Source: Actinomycetota bacterium (GTDB lineage: Bacteria; Actinomycetota; Acidimicrobiia; Acidimicrobiales; Ilumatobacteraceae). From it: DNA of 64,000 nt. Position 1 is the first letter of the stretch. Every line of letters starts with the position of its first letter. A program made the translations under genes and the position numbers. Of the stretch, positions 1 to 6,863 are shown piece by piece. The notes below the pieces were generated by a model. The model was given only the letters and a program-made list of their open reading frames with translations. It searched no databases and was not told the origin of the DNA. Location: the NCBI GenBank assembly GCA_026393475.1, contig JAPLAA010000092.1, positions 1-64,000 on the forward strand. The letters run 5' to 3'.

Positions 1-486
1 CCCGGGCGGCAGCTGGCGCATCTGCTCGAGCTGCTGGCGGGCCGCCAGCTGCTGGGCGAACAACGTGGCCTGGATGCCGTGGAACAGGCCTTCGAGCCAG
101 CCCACCAGCTGTGCCTTGGCGATGCGCAGCTCGGCGTCGGAGGGGATCTCGCCGTCGCGGAACGGCAACGCCAGATTGCGCAGCTCGTCCTGCAGGTCGG
201 GCGACAGCGCCTCGCTCAGCTCGACGATCGACCGCTCGTAGATCTCGGCGAGGCGCTCGCGGCTGCGCTCGTCGAGGGGTGCGACCCGCACCTCTTCGAG
301 GAGCTGTTTCACCATCGAGCCGATCCGCATCACCTTGGCGGGTTCGGACACGGTCTCGGTCTGCTCGCCCTCGTGGTCGCGCGGGCCGGCGATCGGCAGG
401 CCGACCAGCTCGCCACGTTCCACCTCGCCACGCTCGATGAGGCCGGGTTCGGCGGCGGATGCGGAGGGGTCGTGGGCGTTGGTCAT
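1..486 (-). CDS. bpa: Bacterial proteasome activator Bpa (C-terminus outside window)
   Basis: Bpa forms a dodecameric ring that opens the 20S proteasome gate without ATP and feeds it unfolded proteins. The visible 162 residues start at an ATG (484-486). They run from a short acidic disordered head into the family core, with recognisable stretches such as MVKQLLEEVRVAPLD, a SDAELRIAKAQLVGWLEGLF segment (helices of the four-helix bundle) and a following QQLAARQQLEQM helix. The C-terminal HbYX-like tail that docks into the proteasome lies beyond position 1 and cannot be checked. The phosphatase-family gene upstream ends 44 bp before this start on the same strand, so co-transcription is likely. 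Presence of Bpa implies a 20S proteasome elsewhere in the genome. The call rests on recalled family sequence and I consider it firm. Confidence 0.88.
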   Translation of the reverse strand, partial: MTNAHDPSASAAEPGLIERGEVERGELVGLPIAGPRDHEGEQTETVSEPAKVMRIGSMVKQLLEEVRVAPLDERSRERLAEIYERSIVELSEALSPDLQDELRNLALPFRDGEIPSDAELRIAKAQLVGWLEGLFHGIQATLFAQQLAARQQLEQMRQLPPG

Positions 487-530
487 GCGGGGTCCTTCGA
501 GAGCATCGGGGCGTGTCGGCAGGCAGGGGG

Positions 531-1634
531 TCAGCCGGCGGCAGCGATCAACGGAACATACACCTCGGCCGACGTCATCGACCCGTGGCGGCACATGAGC
601 TGGAACGGGCCGGAGTCGGCGGCGTCGTGGAAGCTGATGTCGTCGCGGGCGACGAGCGCGACGTCACCCAATCGGGCCTGCACCGGCGGCGACACGACCG
701 GGCCGAACCACTGCTCGTCGATCGTCTGCTCGCGGGTGACGACCCAGGCGACGTCGGCGTGCACCTGCGCTGTTTCGGCCAACTCGGCCGCCGCGCCGGG
801 TCGGGCATGCAGCCACCGGAACCGTCCCTCGCCCGAGCCATGGTGCACCAGGCGGTTGACGGCGGGGTCGAGTTCGACGATCCGGTCGCCCACCTGCACC
901 TGGCCGTGGTCGGCGGTCACCACGAGGACCGCGCCGGCCGGCAGGGCGGCGATCACCTCGGCGACCAGTCGGTCGGCGAAGGCCACCTCGGCGTCGTAGT
1001 ACGGGCCGAAGCCGCGCTCGTGGGCCACCTTGTCGACGCCGTCGTAGTAGGCGTACACGAACCGTTCGCCGGCGCGGAGCTGCTCGCCGACGGTGACGGG
1101 CAGGCTCGACGGCACACGCCACCCGACCGGCGTGCACCCGCGCAGGTGAGCCGTGGAGAACGACGAACGCTCGAGATCGGCCTTGCTCACGACCGGTACC
1201 CGCTCCCCCATGAACGGGGTGAACGGCTGCAGCCTGGTGGGCTCGTGCATCCGGCGGGCGTCGCCGGTGCCGTCGGTGTGCCACCGGAGCACGTTGAGCA
1301 CGTCGCCGCCGACGTCGATGCGATACCCGATGAGCCCGTGCTCGCCCGGCGTGAGACCGGTCGTGATCGACGTGAGCGCCGTCGCCGTCGTGGTCGGGGC
1401 GACCGTGGTGATCGGGCCGCCGGCCATCGCCGCCATCGTCGGGGCGAGGTGCCGACGCGCCTGCAACTGCTCCCACCCGAGGCCGTCCACGACGAACAGC
1501 ACCACCTGGGTCGCGGTCGCTGCCTCCGCCGGCAACCACGACGGGCGGGCGGCACCCCGCGGGCCGAGGAATGCGGGGATCAGGCCCCGAACGTTGGGCC
1601 CGCTGTACTGGGGGATGATCGGTGAGCTCGACAC
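531..1634 (-). CDS. Alkaline phosphatase superfamily (type I phosphodiesterase/nucleotide pyrophosphatase-like) protein
   Basis: The product has 367 residues from the chosen GTG. Metal-site motifs of the superfamily are visible: VVLFVVDGLGWEQL near the N-terminus (the first Asp ligand), a Thr-rich stretch (VAPTTTATALTSITTG) where the nucleophilic Thr is expected, YYDGVDKVAHERG, and VVTADHGQVQVGD (Asp-His pair). The substrate cannot be told from sequence. The frame stays open to 1865, but that would overlap the divergent Rrf2 gene and most of the extension is low-complexity arginine/serine. A GTG at 1634 follows a TGGACT hexamer by 9 nt, and a second GTG at 1643 is possible. The gene precedes bpa on the same strand. 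No signal peptide is evident, so a cytoplasmic enzyme is likely. Confidence 0.8.
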   Translation of the reverse strand: MSSSPIIPQYSGPNVRGLIPAFLGPRGAARPSWLPAEAATATQVVLFVVDGLGWEQLQARRHLAPTMAAMAGGPITTVAPTTTATALTSITTGLTPGEHGLIGYRIDVGGDVLNVLRWHTDGTGDARRMHEPTRLQPFTPFMGERVPVVSKADLERSSFSTAHLRGCTPVGWRVPSSLPVTVGEQLRAGERFVYAYYDGVDKVAHERGFGPYYDAEVAFADRLVAEVIAALPAGAVLVVTADHGQVQVGDRIVELDPAVNRLVHHGSGEGRFRWLHARPGAAAELAETAQVHADVAWVVTREQTIDEQWFGPVVSPPVQARLGDVALVARDDISFHDAADSGPFQLMCRHGSMTSAEVYVPLIAAAG

Positions 1635-1735
1635 GGCTCGCACAGTCCACCACCTCGACGCCCCCATCGCCAACCACCCGGCACATCCGCTCACCCGCCG
1701 CAGCCGCGGTCGAGCCGCAGCGGTGGTCGAGCCAC

Positions 1736-1741
1736 TACGCT
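1736..1741 (+). promoter_or_regulatory. -10 hexamer of a leaderless Rrf2 promoter
   Basis: TACGCT lies 6 nt before the ATG at 1748. At this spacing transcription would start at or next to the start codon, so the mRNA is probably leaderless. This fixes the Rrf2 start at 1748 rather than at the upstream in-frame ATG at 1622. Confidence 0.55.
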
Positions 1742-1747
1742 GCAGGC

Positions 1748-2221
1748 ATGCGAGTGTCGAGCAAGGGCGACTATGCGTGTCGAGCGCTCCTGTCGCTGAC
1801 CTTGCACGCCTCCGACCCGGGCCCCACGAGCGTTCGTGACATCGCCGAGCGCACCGCGATCCCACAGCCCTACCTCGAGCAGATCCTCCTCGCCCTCAAA
1901 GGCGCCGGCCTCGTGCGATCCAAGCGTGGGGTGGGCGGTGGCTACGTGCTCGCCCGGCTCCCCGAGGAGATCCGCCTCAGCGAGATCCTCGCGGCGGTCG
2001 ACGGCCCGATCTCGCTCGGCGACTTCGGCGACCCGCACCAGGACGGCTCGTGCAACCACGAGGGCCAGTGCGTGCTCTACGCGATCTGGAAGCTGGCCGG
2101 CGAACACATGCGTCAGCTGCTGCACGGCTTCACCCTCGCCGACGTCGCGAGCGTGGCCGAGGGCCAGGCCCCGTGGCCCGACCGGGCGAGCATCGTCGCC
2201 GCCCTGGTCGACCCGGTCTGA
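1748..2221 (+). CDS. Rrf2 family transcriptional regulator with two of three cluster cysteines
   Basis: This 157-residue protein is a winged-helix regulator of the IscR/NsrR/CymR family. The N-terminal MRVSSKGDYACRALL is the classic family start. The recognition region is residues 29-60 and the wing contains KRGVGGGYVLAR. In Fe-S-sensing members three cysteines sit in a C-x5-C-x5-C pattern. Here Cys102 and Cys108 are present but the third position (114) is Trp. Cluster binding would need another ligand, or the protein may sense thiols or act like CymR. It is divergent from the phosphatase-family gene with 113 bp between starts, so the shared region probably holds its operator. Family assignment is firm; the ligand is unknown. 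Confidence 0.9.
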   Translation: MRVSSKGDYACRALLSLTLHASDPGPTSVRDIAERTAIPQPYLEQILLALKGAGLVRSKRGVGGGYVLARLPEEIRLSEILAAVDGPISLGDFGDPHQDGSCNHEGQCVLYAIWKLAGEHMRQLLHGFTLADVASVAEGQAPWPDRASIVAALVDPV

Positions 2222-2250
2222 CGCATCCCGTCTGACGCATCCCGTCTGAC
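2216..2250. repeat. 14-bp tandem repeat across the Rrf2 stop codon
   Basis: The unit gtctgacgcatccc occurs at 2216-2229 and 2230-2243, followed by half a unit to 2250. It overlaps the last codons of the Rrf2 gene and fills part of the 75-bp gap to the convergent rluD gene. It re-creates the TGA stop in each copy, as if the gene end had been duplicated. Confidence 0.85.
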
Positions 2251-2296
2251 ACCACCTGACCGGCGCAGCCCATCGGGGCCGCCGACTGCGATCCGC

Positions 2297-3298
2297 TCAG
2301 CTGTCGCTGTCGACGTCGTCGCTGGGTGCGAGGTCGTCGAGTTCGTCGTCCGGCATCCCCAACGAGTCGATCACGGCCTGCAGATCGTTCGGCAGCGGCG
2401 ACTCGAACGACATCGTCTCACCGGTGGCCGGGTGCACGAACGACAGAGCCGCTGCGTGCAGCACCGGGCGTGCGGTGCGTACGGCCGAGCGGTTGCCGCC
2501 GTACGTGCCGTCGCCGACGACCGGGTGTCCGATCGCCGCGAGATGCACGCGGATCTGGTGCGTGCGGCCCGTCTCGAGCCGGCACTCGAGCTCGGCCACC
2601 TCGCCCACCTGGCGATAGGTGCGCAGCGTGCGGTAGTGGGTGCGGGCGACCTTGCCGTCGACGACGACGGCCATCTTCATCGGATCGCGATGGTCGCGCC
2701 CGATCGGCGCGTCGATCACGCCTGAGAGGTTCGCCGGATGTCCCCAGACCAGGGTGCGGTAGCGGCGTCCGACGTCGCGGTTCGACAGCGCCGCCACGAG
2801 CTGGTCGTAGGCGAGATCGGTGCGGGCCACGACGAGCAGGCCAGACGTGCCGATGTCGAGGCGGTGGACGATGCCCGGGCGGCCCTCCTGGCCGATCGAG
2901 GCGATGTCGGGGAACCTCGCGAGCAGCCCGTTGACGAGCGTGCCGTCGGGGTTGCCCGCTCCAGGATGGACCACGAGGCCGGCCGGCTTGTCGATGACGA
3001 TGACATGGTCGTCGACGTACACGATGCCGAACTCCACCGAGGGATCGGGGGCCGGCGGGACGGGCTGCGGCAGATAGCCGGGGTCGACGATGATCGCCTG
3101 TCCCACCGAGAGCCGAAGCTTGCCGCTGGTGACGATCGAGCCATCGACGGTGGCGCCCCCGTCGGCCACCAGGACGGCCGCGTCTGCACGGCTCGCACCG
3201 GTGAGCAGGCTGACGATCCGGTCGAGCCGCTCCCCTGCGAGCGCCTGGGGGACGATCTCGTGGAACAGCCCGTCGGTCTGTGCGCCGTCGTCGCTCAC
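2297..3298 (-). CDS. rluD: RluA/RluD-family 23S rRNA pseudouridine synthase
   Basis: The 333-residue protein isomerises uridines in RNA to pseudouridine. It has an N-terminal S4-like RNA-binding domain (about residues 15-75: LAGERLDRIVSLLTGASRAD) and the RluA catalytic domain. The catalytic Asp is in GIVHRLDIGTSGLLVVAR. Downstream family motifs are RTHYRTLRTY and ETGRTHQIRVHLAAIGHPVV. The C-terminus is a short Asp/Ser-rich tail. The start overlaps the lspA stop (ATGA, 3295-3298), the lspA-rluD arrangement common in actinobacteria. The exact target position (RluD-type versus RluC-type) cannot be read from sequence. Confidence 0.92.
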   Translation of the reverse strand: MSDDGAQTDGLFHEIVPQALAGERLDRIVSLLTGASRADAAVLVADGGATVDGSIVTSGKLRLSVGQAIIVDPGYLPQPVPPAPDPSVEFGIVYVDDHVIVIDKPAGLVVHPGAGNPDGTLVNGLLARFPDIASIGQEGRPGIVHRLDIGTSGLLVVARTDLAYDQLVAALSNRDVGRRYRTLVWGHPANLSGVIDAPIGRDHRDPMKMAVVVDGKVARTHYRTLRTYRQVGEVAELECRLETGRTHQIRVHLAAIGHPVVGDGTYGGNRSAVRTARPVLHAAALSFVHPATGETMSFESPLPNDLQAVIDSLGMPDDELDDLAPSDDVDSDS

Positions 3299-3933
3299 GA
3301 GTCGACCTGCGTGTTCGAGGCGTCCGTGTTCGAGGCGTCCGTGTTCGAGGCGTCCGTGTTCGGCTCGGACGCGGCGGCGATGTCACGACGGCGACCGTCG
3401 AGGATCGTCGCCAGAGCGAACAGCGATGCCCCGACGGTGACGCCGATGTCGGCGATGTTGAAGATGGGGAACCACTGGAAGTCGATGAAGTCGACGACCG
3501 CGCCGTGCAACCAGCCGTCACCACGGAACAACCGATCGATCAGGTTCCCGATCGCCCCACCGATGAGCATCCCGGCTGCGAAGCGTCCGAGGCGGCTCTC
3601 GACGTGCGCCGAACTGACGACGAGCACGATCACGATCAGCATCGCGAGCAGCGCGATCACCGGCCCGAGGCCCTGCCCCTGGGAGAACGCCATGCCCGTG
3701 TTGAACGACAGGTTCCACTGCAACGTCCAGATGACGTGGATCTCTCGATCGCCCGAGAGTTCGTTGACCGCCCAGTGCTTGGTGATCTGGTCGAGCACCA
3801 CGATCACCGCGGCGACCATCAGGCTGAGGGGCGCGATGCGGGCACGCCAGCGCCGACCGGGCGCGGGCGTACCGTTCGCCGGCTCGGTCACCCCGACGTC
3901 CACAGTGGCGTCGGGCGGCATCGCGTCGTCCAT
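3295..3933 (-). CDS. lspA: Lipoprotein signal peptidase II
   Basis: LspA cleaves signal peptides from diacylglyceryl-modified prolipoproteins in the membrane. The 212-residue product has a roughly 28-residue N-terminal head, four predicted membrane segments, and both catalytic aspartates in GAIGNLIDRLFRGDGW and FNIADIGVTVGASLF. The usual WNLSFNTGMAFS signature is present. The C-terminus carries an unusual hydrophilic tail of three NTDAS repeats encoded by perfect 15-bp tandem repeats. The ATG at 3933 lies 8 bp after the stop of the DksA-like gene, and the stop overlaps the rluD start. The window contains a lipoprotein (GerMN protein, 47 kb) that would be a substrate. Confidence 0.94.
   Translation of the reverse strand: MDDAMPPDATVDVGVTEPANGTPAPGRRWRARIAPLSLMVAAVIVVLDQITKHWAVNELSGDREIHVIWTLQWNLSFNTGMAFSQGQGLGPVIALLAMLIVIVLVVSSAHVESRLGRFAAGMLIGGAIGNLIDRLFRGDGWLHGAVVDFIDFQWFPIFNIADIGVTVGASLFALATILDGRRRDIAAASEPNTDASNTDASNTDASNTQVDS
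3313..3357. repeat. 15-bp tandem repeat inside the lspA 3' end
   Basis: Three perfect copies of gttcgaggcgtccgt (3313-3327, 3328-3342, 3343-3357) encode NTDAS units at the LspA C-terminus. The unit length keeps the reading frame, so copy number can change without disrupting the protein. Confidence 0.9.
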
Positions 3934-3941
3934 CGTGTCGA

Positions 3942-4976
3942 TCAACGGCGGCCGATGCCGCCGACCTTCTCCTCCACCAGGACGGTGGCCCACGGGATCG
4001 CCTCGAGGCGCTCCCGCGAGATCGGACGGCCGCTCTCGATCGAGTAGCCGTAGGTGCCGACGATCATCCGCTCGAGCGCGGCATCGATGTCGGCCACCAT
4101 CTGGCGCGCCTGCGCCGACAGGGCGAGGTCGCGTTCGCGCTCGACGACCATCGTGTCGCCTTCGCCGCCTTCGTCGTCGAACTGGACGTCGCCCATCTCC
4201 TGCTCCTCGATGAGCGAGTTGGCCTCGTCCTCGAGCCGGTCGGCCTGACCGGTGAGCGCCGCGCGCTCCTCGAGCAGCAAGGCCTTCTGCACGGTGAGGA
4301 ACTTCGCGTCGAAGTCCTTGGTGTAGGCGATGCCGTCCTTGGTGACGCCCTTGGCGGGCGGGATCATCTCGGCAGCCGTGAGCGGCTTGGGCTCGGGCTT
4401 CTTGGGCTCGGGCTTCTTCGCCACGGGCTTCTCGACGACCTCGGGGGTCGGTTCGGGAGCGGGCGGAGGGGTGGGCGACGTGGCCTTGCTGGCCTTTGCC
4501 GCGGTCGTCTGAGGGGTCGACTTCTTCGGCACGGTGGTGGTGGGCTCGGTTTTCTTGGTGGCGGGGGTGGGGGTGGCGGCCGCACGCGGTGCGGCTTTGG
4601 CTGCCGGCTTGTCTGCCGGCTTGGCTGCCGGCGCGGCGGGCGGTGTCTTCGTGGTCGCCTTCGCGGCCTTGGCGTTCTTCGCAGCGGGCGCTGCGCTGGC
4701 TGCCGCCTTGGTGGACGTGGCCGCCGGCGCCGCCTTCGCGTTCTTGGCCGCGGGGGCCGCTGCGGCCTTCTTCGCGGTCGCGGTGGCAGGCTTCGACGCG
4801 CTCGCCGACGCCTTCGCGGCCTTGCCCGCGGGGGCCGCCGCTGACGTGGTCGACGGCTTCGCGGCAGCGCTCTTCGCGGGCTGCTTGGCGGCCGTCTGCT
4901 TGGACGCAGAGGGCTTCTGCGCCGGCTGCTTCTGGGCGGGCTGCTTCTTGGCAGTTGCCTGCTTGGCAGTGGCCAT
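3942..4976 (-). CDS. Histone H1-like / degenerate DksA-TraR two-domain protein
   Basis: The 344-residue protein has two parts. Residues 1 to about 200 are a Lys/Ala/Pro-rich, histone-H1-like tail (AAKNAKAAKATTK and similar), expected to bind DNA non-specifically. Residues from about 205 are a DksA/TraR-like domain: a coiled coil (FLTVQKALLLEERAAL) followed by the C4 zinc-finger fold with all four cysteines replaced. GTYGYSIESGRP has Ser where CxxC is expected, and WATVLVEEK has Leu and Glu instead of the second pair. From memory, Streptomyces DdbA (SCO2075) is a similar histone/DksA hybrid next to lspA, so this is probably its counterpart. A strong SD (GGAGGTG) lies 8 nt before the ATG. Probable role: nucleoid structure and RNA-polymerase modulation. 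Confidence 0.85.
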   Translation of the reverse strand: MATAKQATAKKQPAQKQPAQKPSASKQTAAKQPAKSAAAKPSTTSAAAPAGKAAKASASASKPATATAKKAAAAPAAKNAKAAPAATSTKAAASAAPAAKNAKAAKATTKTPPAAPAAKPADKPAAKAAPRAAATPTPATKKTEPTTTVPKKSTPQTTAAKASKATSPTPPPAPEPTPEVVEKPVAKKPEPKKPEPKPLTAAEMIPPAKGVTKDGIAYTKDFDAKFLTVQKALLLEERAALTGQADRLEDEANSLIEEQEMGDVQFDDEGGEGDTMVVERERDLALSAQARQMVADIDAALERMIVGTYGYSIESGRPISRERLEAIPWATVLVEEKVGGIGRR

Positions 4977-5059
4977 CTGGGGTGCACCTCCATCGACCGA
5001 ATCGAGGGCCGGATGCTATCTGGCCGCCGCCCCGAACGCTGACCGGGACGCCCTTGGCG

Positions 5060-6769
5060 TCAGGAACCCGTGCCGACGAGCGGGTCGCCGTGCAGCCGCA
5101 CCCGGTCACGCCCCGAGCGCTTCGCCACGTACAGCGCGACGTCCGCGGCCTCCACGAGGTCCTGCAACGGACCGCTCGGCATCGGGTGGGGCGTGGGGTC
5201 GACGGCGACGCCGACGGACACCGTCACCTGCTCGACATCGCCCGACAGCTCGATCGCGGACACCGCCTCACGCACCCGCTCGGCGATCAGCATCGCCGTC
5301 GGCTCGTCGGCTCCCGGGAGCAGGACGCTGAACTCCTCACCACCGAAGCGGTACGCGACGTCACCCTGGCGGATCGACGACGCGATCGCCTGGCCCACCG
5401 CACGCAGCACGTCGTCGCCGCGGGCGTGACCGTGGCGGTCGTTGAACTGCTTGAAGTGGTCGATGTCGACCATCAGCGCCGCCGTCGGGCCCGTCGACCG
5501 GTGGCTGCCGAGGTCGCGGTCGAGCCGGCGCCGATTGCCGAGCCCGGTCAGCGGATCGCGCAGGGTGAGTTCCAGGGTCGACCCGTACCGCTCGGCGGCG
5601 CGGAGCGCTCCCCCGCCGACGAGCGCCACCAGCGACACGACGGACTCGTCGTCGGCGTCGAGCAACTGCGTGGACGGCGAACCGGCCACCAGCACCCCGG
5701 CGACGTGACCGTCGAGCACCATCGGCGCGGCGAGCAGCGACATCGATCGGTCGGCGCCGTCCGCGAGGCCGTCGCCGGTGTCGTCCCGATGGCGCGGGAA
5801 CATCGGGTCGTCGGTCACCACCATGCGCACGACGGCACCGGTGTCGGCCGCTCGGCCGGCGATCCCGCTGCCGAACCGCACCGCGACCGGCACGAGGCTG
5901 CCCTCGGCGACGACGGGCCGCAGCTCGCCCTCGGCGGCCATCGCCAGCACGACCGTGTCGCAGTGCAACAGCTGCTTCAGCTCGCTCACCAGGTTGGCGG
6001 CGACGTCCTCGGTGCCGTCGTCGCCGGTGAGCCGCCGAGCGGTGCCGATCAGCAACCGGAGGTGATCGGCCCGCGACTCGGCCCGTTCGGCACGCCGCTG
6101 CGCCTCCTGCGCGAGGAAGTCGAGCGCTCGTGCGGCGTGCGTGACGCGCCACATCGCCACGATCGCACCGACGATCGCGAGCAGCGCCAACGCGCTCATG
6201 AACCCGAGGAACTCCCCCGAGCGCCAGTACGCGGGCCGCTGGTCGAAGCGCAGCAGCCCGTTCATCGAGTCCTCCGACCGGGTGTCGGCGTCGGCGTACT
6301 CGTCGGTCACCCATCCGTAGGTGCGGCTGTAGGCGTCGCCGTCGATCACGCCCGTCTCACCGTCGAGGATGCGCCGTTTGAGGGCCGGGTCGAGCGGCGA
6401 CAACACCTCGGCGACCGAGTCGGGCACCGGGCCCGCGAGCCGGAGACGGTCGAGCGCCGATCGCCCTTCGGCATCGGCGAGCTCGAACTGCTGCAGCGAG
6501 GTCGACCGATCGACCATCGCCGGTTGCTGCGTGAGCGAGATCAGCGGCGGCGGCACGGTGTCGAGCGCACCCAGGTTGATGAGCGCCACGGTCTCCGACA
6601 TGGACCACGTGTAGGCATCGTCGATCGCGGCACCGCGCGCCGCGTTGGCCGCGAGGCGGGTCACCTGCTCGCGCTCGTTCGACGCGGCGCGCGAGACCAC
6701 CCAGCCCGCTGCCACGACGAGCAACAGGCCCGGGATCACGAACCACAGCAGCAGCGCCCGAACTCGCAC
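5060..6769 (-). CDS. Membrane GAF-GGDEF diguanylate cyclase
   Basis: The 569-residue protein should make cyclic di-GMP from two GTP. Residues 7-27 are a first membrane helix, an extracytoplasmic sensor region follows, and a second helix lies near residues 190-208 (FMSALALLAIVGAIVAMW). Next come a short coiled coil, a GAF-like domain (about 240-385) and the GGDEF domain (about 395-555). The active site RFGGEEFSVLLPG is intact, as is LRDPLTGLGNRR. An RQGD inhibitory I-site sits five residues before GGEEF, so product feedback is expected. The GTG start at 6769 follows a TTGATT/GATACC promoter. The only other recognisable c-di-GMP-linked domain in the window is the PilZ domain of the 1787-residue protein at 51-56 kb. 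Confidence 0.92.
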   Translation of the reverse strand: MRVRALLLWFVIPGLLLVVAAGWVVSRAASNEREQVTRLAANAARGAAIDDAYTWSMSETVALINLGALDTVPPPLISLTQQPAMVDRSTSLQQFELADAEGRSALDRLRLAGPVPDSVAEVLSPLDPALKRRILDGETGVIDGDAYSRTYGWVTDEYADADTRSEDSMNGLLRFDQRPAYWRSGEFLGFMSALALLAIVGAIVAMWRVTHAARALDFLAQEAQRRAERAESRADHLRLLIGTARRLTGDDGTEDVAANLVSELKQLLHCDTVVLAMAAEGELRPVVAEGSLVPVAVRFGSGIAGRAADTGAVVRMVVTDDPMFPRHRDDTGDGLADGADRSMSLLAAPMVLDGHVAGVLVAGSPSTQLLDADDESVVSLVALVGGGALRAAERYGSTLELTLRDPLTGLGNRRRLDRDLGSHRSTGPTAALMVDIDHFKQFNDRHGHARGDDVLRAVGQAIASSIRQGDVAYRFGGEEFSVLLPGADEPTAMLIAERVREAVSAIELSGDVEQVTVSVGVAVDPTPHPMPSGPLQDLVEAADVALYVAKRSGRDRVRLHGDPLVGTGS

Positions 6770-6774
6770 GCTGG

Positions 6775-6803
6775 GGTATCGGCACGATGCGGCCCGGAAT
6801 CAA
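6775..6803 (-). promoter_or_regulatory. Predicted promoter of the diguanylate cyclase gene
   Basis: On the minus strand TTGATT (6798-6803) and GATACC (6775-6780) are separated by 17 nt, and the GTG start follows after 5 nt, implying a leaderless or near-leaderless transcript. Confidence 0.45.
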
Positions 6804-6818
6804 CCGCCGATGTGCGCC

Positions 6819-6838
6819 CGCCCCATGGGTGGGGCGGT
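6819..6838 (-). terminator. Hairpin downstream of ileS
   Basis: A perfect 8-bp stem with a 4-nt loop (CCGCCCCA / TGGGGCGG) begins 25 nt after the ileS stop and precedes the diguanylate cyclase promoter. There is no T-run, as is usual in GC-rich actinobacteria. Confidence 0.55.
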
Positions 6839-6863
6839 GGTGAGGCCGGACGGCCGGCCCGGT

